A program made the position numbers and the translations under genes. This document shows positions 1 through 5,579 of a DNA stretch of 5,680 bases, one piece after another (the first letter of the stretch is position 1; every line of letters starts with the position of its first letter). Location of the stretch: contig JAKAXF010000042.1 of NCBI GenBank assembly GCA_021816645.1, positions 1 to 5,680 on the forward strand. Reading direction: 5' to 3'. The notes beneath the pieces are model-generated. The model was not told the origin of the DNA and ran no database searches. It saw nothing but the letters and a program-made list of their open reading frames with translations. Source of the stretch: Microcaldota archaeon. Lineage in GTDB: Archaea; Micrarchaeota; Micrarchaeia; Micrarchaeales; Micrarchaeaceae.

Positions 1-48
1 CGCTTGAGACGGCGATGAATGGCTGACATCTTCGACCGCGTAATAAAA

Positions 49-96
49 TGGAGCGATGGCCAGGAGTCGAACCTGAGTCTGCGACTTGAACGCCGC
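49..96 (-). tRNA. tRNA-like 3' half (fragment or degenerate tRNA)
   Basis: On the minus strand a complete T arm is visible. Stem TCAGG/CCTGG (one G-U pair) encloses TTCGACT, so GGTTCGACTCC matches the T-arm/B-box consensus perfectly. Exactly 7 nt (CCATCGC) and a discriminator T follow, then an encoded CCA at 51-49. Upstream, separated by a 4-nt AGAC, GCGGC/GTCGC (96-92 and 85-81) forms a 5-bp stem, but its loop is 6 nt instead of 7 and lacks a clear U33. Further upstream GGTAG (116-112) resembles a D loop, but it lies about 9 nt too far away and no D stem forms. The acceptor 5' strand is not intact before the transposon end at 128, although ATGG at 126-123 could pair with CCAT. It may be a tRNA remnant damaged at the insertion, a class II-like degenerate tRNA, or a chance resemblance. 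Confidence 0.35.
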
Positions 97-127
97 TGTT
101 TTCCCACGAAACTACCAAAGCACCATG

Positions 128-153
128 GGGTAAGTAAATTTCGTGATGGATCC
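128..153 (+). repeat. Left terminal inverted repeat of the ISL3-type transposon
   Basis: Reading inwards, the end starts GGGTAAG, followed by TAAATTT and CGTGATGGATCC. Compared with the right end it differs only at inward positions 6, 7 and 14 within the first 25. It lies just beyond the transposase stop codon (158-160). The inner part holds GGATCC, which contains the predicted AlwI-type site GGATC on both strands. A fourth G at 127 precedes the repeat but is not matched at the other end, so the boundary is placed at 128. Confidence 0.85.
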
Positions 154-157
154 GCCC

Positions 158-1495
158 TTACAGCAGCCCATCCTCAGCGAGCTTCAGTAAAGTGGAAATG
201 TCCACGCCCTCGCTGATTTCGCCGATGGCCTCTTCTGTTGATCTGGACGGTTCACACACTGCAAGCGAGTAGCGGTTATCCATCTTCAAAGGCTTCGGAC
301 GGGCATAGAGTTTCTTCTTCTTGTGCCCGGCATGGTTGGTCAGCAATATCCTCGCCCGCAGCACATCGAAGCTGTAGCCCCGGCCCATGCGGTTGGCGAC
401 GCGGATCAGGTTGTTTGCGGACTCCGCACAGGCGTTGGTCAGTCGCCAGTCGAAGTAGGCCAGAATTTCCTCCTGCCAGTTGTGGAATGCGATGATCAGT
501 GGCTGGTAGGCGGCTTTCATCTCCGGTACCAGTCCGCTTTCCCATTGCCCCTGAAGACGCAGTGCCTCTTCCTTGCTTCCGGCGTCATAGAGGGCATAGA
601 AGGTTTCCTTGGCGTTGTACGCGGCTTCCAGTTCGGGGACGTTTCTGAGCCACCCGGACAACATGAGAGCGGCTTCAGGTCTCAGGTCTTTTGGGCGCAT
701 GAGCAGCAACTTGCGGTCTTTCATCAGGGTGCGGCGCTGCCTGGCTGTCATGGCCGCCCCGACACTTTTCCGCATCTGGTCCAGCGCGGCATTCGCCATT
801 TTGAGGACGTGGAACTTATCCACGACGACACCGGCATCCGGTAGCACTTCACGCACGGCGTCCCGGTACGGCCGCCACATATCTATCGTGACACACCGGA
901 TACGTTCCCGGTCAGGCAGACCAGAGAGATACTGGACGACGCTTTTCTTCTCGCGGTTATCCAGCATCTCGATGACCAAGCAGCCTTTTGTGTTGGTGAA
1001 TACCGCTCGTGGCCTGCGGATGAGGTGGATTTCGTCGATGCCCATGAACTGTGGCGTCTCAATCTTCAGGGCGGCACCAAGTTTCGCCGAATGGTCAACA
1101 AAGACGGCTTTGACCGTCATGTTGCTCACCCCGGTTTCTTCGGCGAGCTGGGCAAACGTCTTGCGGGCGGAATGCTCGCCCAGCCAGTTCACCAGGCGGG
1201 TGGTCATGCGCCGCTTTTCATCCACGGCGGGCAACAGCTCATAGAAGGTCTTGCGGCAGTCCTTGCAGCGATAACGGCGCGTATCTACGCTGATGCCCAC
1301 ACGCTTGCCGTGGATAGGCAAGTCATGGATCAGTTGCTCACGGTGGCCGTAGCGGACCAGAGCTGCGCCGCCACAGTGTATGCAGACAGTATGGGGTGCG
1401 ATGGTCTCCGCCAGGATATGATAGTCCGGGCCGGAATCATCGAGTTGCAGGACGCGGTATTCGGGGAGATTCAGGATGTCGGGAGGAGTAGCCAC
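158..1495 (-). CDS. tnpA: ISL3-family transposase
   Basis: This 445-aa protein would catalyse cut-and-paste movement of the element by binding its inverted repeats and cleaving with a DDE active site. An N-terminal zinc-finger region carries two Cys pairs, CIHC (38-41) and CKDC (77-80). A helix-turn-helix-like segment follows (about 113-132, with TFAQLAEETGVSNMTVKA). The catalytic core begins at MGIDE (D154). Further acidic candidates are TIDMW (D205) and VVDKFHV (D226), and the terminal acid lies in NACAESANNLIR (E358). A highly basic stretch HKKKKLYARP lies near 391-400. Length and motif order fit an intact ISL3 transposase (zf-ISL3 plus DDE_Tnp_ISL3). The start is GTG at 1493-1495; it lies close to the conserved N-terminal LNLPEY motif, as expected in this family. 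The gene follows the endonuclease stop by 25 bp, with a small hairpin between. It ends 4 bp from the left inverted repeat. Its codon use is visibly more GC-rich than that of the restriction and modification genes. Confidence 0.93.
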   Translation of the reverse strand: MATPPDILNLPEYRVLQLDDSGPDYHILAETIAPHTVCIHCGGAALVRYGHREQLIHDLPIHGKRVGISVDTRRYRCKDCRKTFYELLPAVDEKRRMTTRLVNWLGEHSARKTFAQLAEETGVSNMTVKAVFVDHSAKLGAALKIETPQFMGIDEIHLIRRPRAVFTNTKGCLVIEMLDNREKKSVVQYLSGLPDRERIRCVTIDMWRPYRDAVREVLPDAGVVVDKFHVLKMANAALDQMRKSVGAAMTARQRRTLMKDRKLLLMRPKDLRPEAALMLSGWLRNVPELEAAYNAKETFYALYDAGSKEEALRLQGQWESGLVPEMKAAYQPLIIAFHNWQEEILAYFDWRLTNACAESANNLIRVANRMGRGYSFDVLRARILLTNHAGHKKKKLYARPKPLKMDNRYSLAVCEPSRSTEEAIGEISEGVDISTLLKLAEDGLL

Positions 1496-1515
1496 AGGGT
1501 TTTCTCTTCAACCCT
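1496..1515 (-). promoter_or_regulatory. Hairpin abutting the transposase start codon
   Basis: A perfect 6-bp inverted repeat (AGGGTT / AACCCT) encloses an 8-nt loop, GAAGAGAA on the transcribed strand. It lies in the 25-bp gap between the endonuclease stop and the transposase GTG. The only purine-rich, Shine-Dalgarno-like bases for the transposase fall in the loop, and the stem ends directly against the start codon. Folding could reduce transposase translation or act as a weak attenuator. No T-tract follows, so it is not a canonical intrinsic terminator. The inverted repeat is seen directly; the role is inference. Confidence 0.45.
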
Positions 1516-1520
1516 CACGA

Positions 1521-3233
1521 TCACAACCTTGTAACAGTTTCGCTGACGGCACGTTCTATTTCGCATTTCCAAGCGGGAGCATCGTGGTTACTCATAGCGA
1601 GACAGTCTCGTAACAGATCATGAATTACTCTCGGCGTTAGCGTGTTTGTCTCACGGCCGACGCTAAATAGGTTTTTAAATTGCTCTAAAGTGATAGGCAC
1701 AATCTGAAGGGCCATTTTAGAATCATCCGCTTTGTACCAAAAACCTATCCTCAATGTTTCAACGGTATTCGTATCAATTTTGTTAGCGATGAACAAACCT
1801 AATACGCGTTTGTCTGGACGCGCTTCAACGATTCTAGCGACATGCCGCCGCACAGGTTCGCCTTCTGCGGCCTCCTGCCGAGAATTGGTCGTAAGCGTAA
1901 CCTCAACCACGAGAATAAAATCGTTGAACTCAAAAATAAGGTCCGGGCCATTGCCCGGTGCCGTGCCGACAGGCAAGAAATCTTGATCAATTTTGAAGCG
2001 ACGGGATTCATAAGGCTTGTTAACTAGACTGTCAATGGCTAAGAATGCTCGCCATAGCACCCACTCGAAATAAGCAGGCGCTTCAGACCGTGGCAATTCG
2101 ATTTGTTCGCCACTTGAGATGGTCTTTCTATCTTGTCTGGTAATAATGAGATCCATGTAAGCAACAATTTCTTCCCATTCTAACGCTTGCCTGGTTGCAT
2201 ATTCTTCTTCGTTGCGCTCCGATAAAAGTTTCTCGATCTGGTGCCGAACGATCGCTATGTCTGCCGGGGTGTCGGTCGGTCTGCATGGCGCGTCAAATGG
2301 GATGCCGCGCTTTCCAAGCTGCTTTAGCAGGTCATCAAGCACGGCCAGTGCCGAATCCTTGTTATCTGTCGGCAGCTTTGCGCCATTACACAGGGTGATA
2401 AAGTAAGTGCGGTCAGAATCTGGAATCCCTGTATCCTGAATCAGCTTTTCAACGAAAACGTGCTTCTCTGGCACCAAGGAAAGGCCACGCCCTTTGCTCC
2501 GCACAAGTCCCGTCGCTTTGAGATAGCGCAAATTAGTGTCGGCGTAGTCATTGAATGTCTGTGCTTCATAGGGCTTTCCGTTTGGCTTTAAAACGGTTTT
2601 TGCAAGTGCCGCTAATGCGACTCGATCAAACATTCTCTTGTTTATTGCTACAGCGCGATCTTCCCGTAACGACAGCACCTGGCTAACGATGTCCGCAAGC
2701 GATTCGACGCTGCTGGTGAGTTGCACAACAGTTGCCATTTCAACAAAGTTGAGACGGCTTTCCCCTGTTTGCTTCTCCAGCTCAAGCATGATAGCCAGTG
2801 TATGTCGTAGCGGTGAGAACACCACAAAATCGAACTTTCGTTCCAAAGCGGAAGGGATGTAATGTGCGGCCAGTGCCCGCAAAAAACATTCTTGCATCGC
2901 AGGCACCGTATCGGCACGAATCAGCCGCCAACCGTTCGGCGTAATTATGTCGATAGGGCCAATTTCGCTTTGCGGAATACCAGAGGCGAGCGGCACCTCT
3001 GGGTAAAGAAAACCAAGCTTATTCAGTGCAGAGCGCCACTTGCGTCCCACGCTGTAGGTTTCATCATCGCCAAGTTCAACAATTCCATGTTCGCCCAGCA
3101 AACGTCGCAACGCGATTTCCTGTTCCTGCCCTCGCAAGTTGCCTTGCAATGATGACGTGGATAGCGCCACTAAACCATCACGCAACCGAAAAGGGCTGCG
3201 GACAGTCGTATTTCCTAAATGCCACGGCCTCAT
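1521..3233 (-). CDS. AlwI-family Type IIS restriction endonuclease
   Basis: This 570-aa protein resembles the AlwI family (RE_AlwI), whose members recognise the asymmetric sequence GGATC and, in AlwI itself, cut 4/5 nt downstream. The N-terminus MRPWHLGNTTVRSPFRLRDGL (1-21) is the family's characteristic opening and belongs to the DNA-recognition half. The C-terminal half holds a PD-(D/E)xK-type core. AYFEWVLWRAFLAI (387-400) is a conserved helix in the family. GPDLIFEF (429-436) gives the catalytic Asp (D431). VVEVTLTT (442-449) gives the EVT variant (E444, T446) shared with the PleI, MlyI and BstNBI group. There are no frameshifts and the length appears full. The ATG overlaps the stop of the preceding small ORF (ATGA), so translation is probably coupled; its own ribosome site (ACGGA) is weak. 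AlwI is known to be blocked by Dam methylation, so this enzyme would be silent in a Dam-positive host. The specificity is inferred from the family and is not proven here. A strand-nicking relative is possible but less likely. Confidence 0.85.
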   Translation of the reverse strand: MRPWHLGNTTVRSPFRLRDGLVALSTSSLQGNLRGQEQEIALRRLLGEHGIVELGDDETYSVGRKWRSALNKLGFLYPEVPLASGIPQSEIGPIDIITPNGWRLIRADTVPAMQECFLRALAAHYIPSALERKFDFVVFSPLRHTLAIMLELEKQTGESRLNFVEMATVVQLTSSVESLADIVSQVLSLREDRAVAINKRMFDRVALAALAKTVLKPNGKPYEAQTFNDYADTNLRYLKATGLVRSKGRGLSLVPEKHVFVEKLIQDTGIPDSDRTYFITLCNGAKLPTDNKDSALAVLDDLLKQLGKRGIPFDAPCRPTDTPADIAIVRHQIEKLLSERNEEEYATRQALEWEEIVAYMDLIITRQDRKTISSGEQIELPRSEAPAYFEWVLWRAFLAIDSLVNKPYESRRFKIDQDFLPVGTAPGNGPDLIFEFNDFILVVEVTLTTNSRQEAAEGEPVRRHVARIVEARPDKRVLGLFIANKIDTNTVETLRIGFWYKADDSKMALQIVPITLEQFKNLFSVGRETNTLTPRVIHDLLRDCLAMSNHDAPAWKCEIERAVSETVTRL

Positions 3234-3433
3234 TCCGTATTTGCATCCAGACAGATGACTGAACCAATCCGGTTCAATCGTTGTTCGATTTGGATGGCTT
3301 GATGCAAGATTTCAATGGCAAATTCACCCAACAAAGGATCGGTAGAATTTACCAGTTCGCGCAAGTCTTGCACTAAAAGGTTCGCGGCCTGACTAGATTT
3401 AACCAATTTCTCTTTATCTTTGGCATTTATCAT
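3230..3433 (-). CDS. Unrecognised 67-aa protein between modification and restriction genes
   Basis: I do not recognise this protein. It starts MINAKDKEKLVKSS and is mostly helical in character, with regularly spaced hydrophobics (LLVQDLRELV, FAIEILHQAIQIEQRL). That pattern suggests a short helical hairpin or coiled coil. It has no Cys pairs, transmembrane segment or obvious helix-turn-helix, so it does not look like a standard XRE-type controller (C) protein. A longer frame begins at a TTG (3446-3448) overlapping the methyltransferase stop. The internal ATG at 3431-3433 is far better because AAGGAGGAGGA sits directly before it. The stop overlaps the endonuclease ATG by 4 bp (ATGA). The tight coupling suggests a job in the restriction system, such as modulating or assembling the endonuclease, but that is inference. 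Confidence 0.7.
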   Translation of the reverse strand: MINAKDKEKLVKSSQAANLLVQDLRELVNSTDPLLGEFAIEILHQAIQIEQRLNRIGSVICLDANTE

Positions 3434-3444
3434 TCCTCCTCCTT
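3434..3444 (-). promoter_or_regulatory. Strong Shine-Dalgarno site deciding the start of the 67-aa gene
   Basis: The transcribed strand reads AAGGAGGAGGA directly before ATG at 3433-3431 and directly after the methyltransferase stop TGA (3447-3445). It includes two overlapping AGGAGG cores, the closer one only about 3 nt from the ATG and the other about 6 nt away. This favours the ATG over the upstream TTG. It would give strong translation of the small protein and, by coupling, of the endonuclease. Confidence 0.75.
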
Positions 3445-5376
3445 TCAATAACCAACAAAAATATATTCCTGCACATCGTTGTTGTTATCGCTTACCTTGT
3501 TCCCTTGATTGCCGATGGAATATTTGTAATCAACGGGCACGACTTCGATATGACTTTTGTGCTTTGCCAGGATAGCCACCATTTCATCTAAGGTCGGCTG
3601 GCTGTTAGACGAGTAGGAAACTACAAGCACGCTTTTACGGAAACGTTTAAACAGCACATCGAATGCTTCCGCCGCGCCCTTCCGCGAAGAAAACGGTGTC
3701 GGGTATGACTTGAATTTCTTGGTGACAGTGTGTTCCTGAATTTCAACGCCCTGCCAGCCACGCGCCAATCCTTCAACAAAGTGATAGCGGCGCACATACT
3801 CGTTATCAGACAACGGTGAATAGTAGGGCGGGTCGATATAGACCAAGCCATGTTCGCGGTTTTGCAATGTCATCGCATCGCCGTTGCGTGCCTTGTTTTG
3901 CTTACCGTTGTTAAACACGGCGGCATTCACCATATCGACAGCCTCAAGGAAATGAGCGTGAAATGTCATTAACAGATCTTTGCGGCCATCGTCATACCGA
4001 TGGCCGACATAAGTAAATATACCTCGAGGGCGCTTTTTTAAGCAGGCACGAATCAATGCCGACATAGCAATGGCCCGTTTATACGGGTTCTTCATGGCCT
4101 TGATGTTGGCTCGTACTACATCTATCAATCGGTTATCGGTATCGCTGAAATACAGACCTTTGAATTTAGTTTCAACAAAACGATCAATCGCATTTTTCGG
4201 CTCAAGCAACGCTAAGGCTTCAGCCTGTGGCAAAGTAATTTCGTTATTCTCAATCATTGCCTTGGCAAACGTCGTCGACATCGCCATATAGTCGTTGCTC
4301 ACCACAGCCTTACCGTGAGATTTCAGCATATAGCCCACCACACCAGAACCCGAAAACAGGTCTAGGGCAGTGTCAAATTCAAACTGAGAAGCAACCGCCC
4401 ATATTTCAGTTAGCAACTTATTTTTTGAGCCCATGTAACGGGTTGATGGATATTGCATGGCCTGCGGGGGTAGTGGCGCGGGGACCAGGCGCAGATTAAA
4501 ACGCTGCTTGGGTGGAACGGTAATAATCACATCCTCGCCCGTCCGGCCTTTGCCGTTGCATGAGATATACCGCTTTGTTTGCACCACTTCGACGGCAAAC
4601 TTCCTGTACTGCTCATGCACCAAGGGATGATTTGAGTTTGTCAAAATCACATGGCAGCCCAACTCATGCAGGCGTTTGACCTCTGCGGCCAGCTCGACAT
4701 GGTCTTCTTCGTAAAACTGCTCTTTGGTGTAGCGTTTGAAGTCGGCATACTCAGAAACAGGCAGATAAGGCGGGTCAAGAAAAATGAAGTCTCCTGTCTG
4801 TGCATTTCCTTTCAAAACTGCCTTGTAGTCACCGCAAATAATTGTGGTGTTGCTGAGTAGCGCGGAAGCCGATTTTAGCGCGTCTTCATCTATGATTTTT
4901 GGGTTTTTGTACCGTCCAAACGGCACATTGAAATCACCCGATTTATTTACTCGATACAGGCCGTTAAAACATGTTCTATTCAAGAATAAGGTACGTGCTG
5001 CTGCCTCTACGTTAGACAACTTGGTAATATCCAATGCGCGAGTGGCATAAAACACTTCTTCGGTATTCCCATAGCGGCGAAGCTGGGCTATTACGCCCTC
5101 AACATCAGCGGCAACAGAGCGATACAAATTAATCAATTCCGAATTACTGTCTGCAATAATCCCGTTTTCAGGTCGAACAGCAAAAAACACTGCACCGCCA
5201 CCGAAGAAGGGTTCAATATAGCGCCGATATACCCTCGGCATTTTGGGAACAATTTCCCCTAGAAGCTGGGTCTTGCCGCCTGCCCACTTCAATAATGGGC
5301 GACAGCAAAGGATCCCATCGCTTGTTGAGTCAACAACATTGGATTCGTTGGACAGTGCCATGTTGATTTTACTCAA
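3445..5376 (-). CDS. Fused two-domain N6-adenine DNA methyltransferase (D12/Dam class), Type IIS modification
   Basis: This 643-aa protein would methylate adenine in the recognition site to protect host DNA from the adjacent AlwI-type endonuclease. It contains two complete class-alpha (MethyltransfD12) domains. Domain 1 has KWAGGK (30-35), EPFFGGGAVF (55-64, AdoMet binding), LDPPY (200-204, catalytic) and VILTNSN (243-249). Domain 2 has YMGSKNKL (314-321), DLFSGSGVVGY (339-349), YIDPPYYS (513-520) and VLVVSYSSN (583-591). Domain 1 is the more Dam/DpnM-like. Two domains suit an asymmetric target such as GGATC/GATCC, where each strand needs its own methyl group, as in the known fused enzyme M.FokI. 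The start is TTG at 5374-5376, preceded by AGGGGTGG. The in-frame ATG at 5359-5361 (residue 6) is an alternative and has a poorer ribosome site. It is the first gene of the operon, so methylation would precede restriction. Specificity is inferred from the neighbouring nuclease. Confidence 0.92.
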   Translation of the reverse strand: MSKINMALSNESNVVDSTSDGILCCRPLLKWAGGKTQLLGEIVPKMPRVYRRYIEPFFGGGAVFFAVRPENGIIADSNSELINLYRSVAADVEGVIAQLRRYGNTEEVFYATRALDITKLSNVEAAARTLFLNRTCFNGLYRVNKSGDFNVPFGRYKNPKIIDEDALKSASALLSNTTIICGDYKAVLKGNAQTGDFIFLDPPYLPVSEYADFKRYTKEQFYEEDHVELAAEVKRLHELGCHVILTNSNHPLVHEQYRKFAVEVVQTKRYISCNGKGRTGEDVIITVPPKQRFNLRLVPAPLPPQAMQYPSTRYMGSKNKLLTEIWAVASQFEFDTALDLFSGSGVVGYMLKSHGKAVVSNDYMAMSTTFAKAMIENNEITLPQAEALALLEPKNAIDRFVETKFKGLYFSDTDNRLIDVVRANIKAMKNPYKRAIAMSALIRACLKKRPRGIFTYVGHRYDDGRKDLLMTFHAHFLEAVDMVNAAVFNNGKQNKARNGDAMTLQNREHGLVYIDPPYYSPLSDNEYVRRYHFVEGLARGWQGVEIQEHTVTKKFKSYPTPFSSRKGAAEAFDVLFKRFRKSVLVVSYSSNSQPTLDEMVAILAKHKSHIEVVPVDYKYSIGNQGNKVSDNNNDVQEYIFVGY

Positions 5377-5449
5377 TGCCCACCCCTACAAAAAACAACT
5401 CGACAGAACTTTGCATCACGCAAACATATCCATCACTGATCTTAGTTTT

Positions 5450-5478
5450 AAGGTAGTCTACACCGAGCCTGCTGTCAA
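5450..5478 (-). promoter_or_regulatory. Candidate sigma-70 promoter for the operon
   Basis: On the minus strand a perfect -35 hexamer TTGACA (5478-5473) is followed after 17 bp by TACCTT (5455-5450), a fair -10 sharing TA---T with the consensus. Transcription would start near 5443, leaving a leader of roughly 65 nt before the methyltransferase TTG. It lies inside the transposon, about 50 bp from the right inverted repeat, so the operon would move with its own promoter. No comparable promoter was noted between the genes, but I did not search exhaustively. Confidence 0.55.
5452..5464. promoter_or_regulatory. Palindrome overlapping the -10 region (possible operator)
   Basis: The plus strand reads GGTAGTCTACACC. 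Its 9-bp core GTAGTCTAC (5453-5461) is a perfect inverted repeat around a central T, and the outermost GG/CC pairs also match. It overlaps the proposed -10 and the end of the spacer, a position where a bound protein would block transcription. In several restriction-modification systems the methyltransferase or a controller protein represses its own promoter at such a site. No classical controller gene is present here, so any binder is unknown. A palindrome this short could occur by chance. Confidence 0.3.
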
Positions 5479-5527
5479 CCACGAATCTTAATTTTTAACC
5501 CAAGTGCCTGGCGGTCTCATAGCGCAA

Positions 5528-5553
5528 TGATCCATCACGGAATTTAGATACCC
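5528..5553 (-). repeat. Right terminal inverted repeat of the ISL3-type transposon
   Basis: Read inwards on the minus strand, this end starts GGGTATC, then TAAATTC and CGTGATGGATCA. It matches the left end at 22 of 25 positions in inverted orientation. It lies about 50 bp upstream of the putative -35 element of the methyltransferase operon. It contains one GGATC on the minus strand (5529-5533 as GATCC on the plus strand). Its presence here, rather than next to the transposase, makes the restriction-modification genes part of the element. Confidence 0.85.
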
Positions 5554-5574
5554 GGTTTTTCATGCAGGGCCTCC
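5554..5574 (-). pseudogene. Start of a host gene cut by the transposon
   Basis: On the minus strand GGAGG (5574-5570) is followed after 6 nt by ATG AAA AAC (5563-5555), and the transposon begins immediately afterwards. The frame runs into the inverted repeat and stops within the element after 22 codons, giving a short chimeric peptide that includes VSKFRDGS encoded by the repeat itself. The original continuation would be expected beyond the left end. The left-flank frame starting TGG TGC TTT is open to the window edge, but without a target duplication the join cannot be reconstructed reliably. Confidence 0.4.
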
Positions 5575-5579
5575 AAGCA

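Larger units (their letters stand above)
128..5553. mobile_element. ISL3-family transposon carrying an AlwI-type restriction-modification operon
   Basis: The element is defined by two terminal inverted repeats (128-153 and 5528-5553) that begin GGGTA and match at 22 of the first 25 positions. The ISL3-family transposase gene ends only 4 bp inside the left repeat. On the other side of the transposase there is no convincing second repeat. The next good match is 4 kb away, beyond a methyltransferase, a small ORF and a restriction endonuclease. The simplest reading is one 5.4-kb transposon in which the modification and restriction genes are passengers between the far end and tnpA. Some ISL3-family elements are known to carry passenger genes. 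The expected 8-bp target duplication is not seen (left flank GCACCATG, right flank GGTTTTTC). This could reflect loss, adjacent rearrangement, or recombination between copies. All four genes point the same way, towards the left end. Confidence 0.8.

Noticed and set aside
97..116. Anticodon arm of a class II tRNA (GTTT/AAAC closing a 7-nt loop)
   Set aside because: Only four pairs form, position 33 would be G rather than U, and the stem overlaps where a D stem would have to be. It is not convincing as a functional tRNA.
19..216. Plus-strand 65-aa reading frame at the left edge
   Set aside because: It runs through the tRNA-like sequence in antisense, through the inverted repeat and into the 3' end of the transposase gene. 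It looks like a chance frame rather than a gene.
1496..1535. A possible right end of the insertion sequence directly upstream of the transposase (GGGTTGAAG at 1514 inwards)
   Set aside because: Only the first four bases agree well with the left end. The repeat at 5528-5553 matches at 22 of 25 positions, and the GGGTT here is explained by the small hairpin.
1521..3233. Nicking endonuclease of the BstNBI type
   Set aside because: BstNBI-like nickases are related, but the N-terminal GNTTVR opening and overall motifs fit AlwI-type double-strand cutters better. The presence of both strand-modifying domains in the partner also fits full cleavage.
3230..3433. Classical controller (C) protein of a restriction-modification system
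   Set aside because: The protein has no visible helix-turn-helix and lies between the two enzyme genes. Classical C genes usually lie upstream of or overlap the nuclease and encode an XRE-type fold.
5243..5491. Plus-strand 82-aa reading frame over the methyltransferase start and promoter
   Set aside because: It is antisense to the methyltransferase N-terminus and its promoter region, with no ribosome site and no recognisable protein features.
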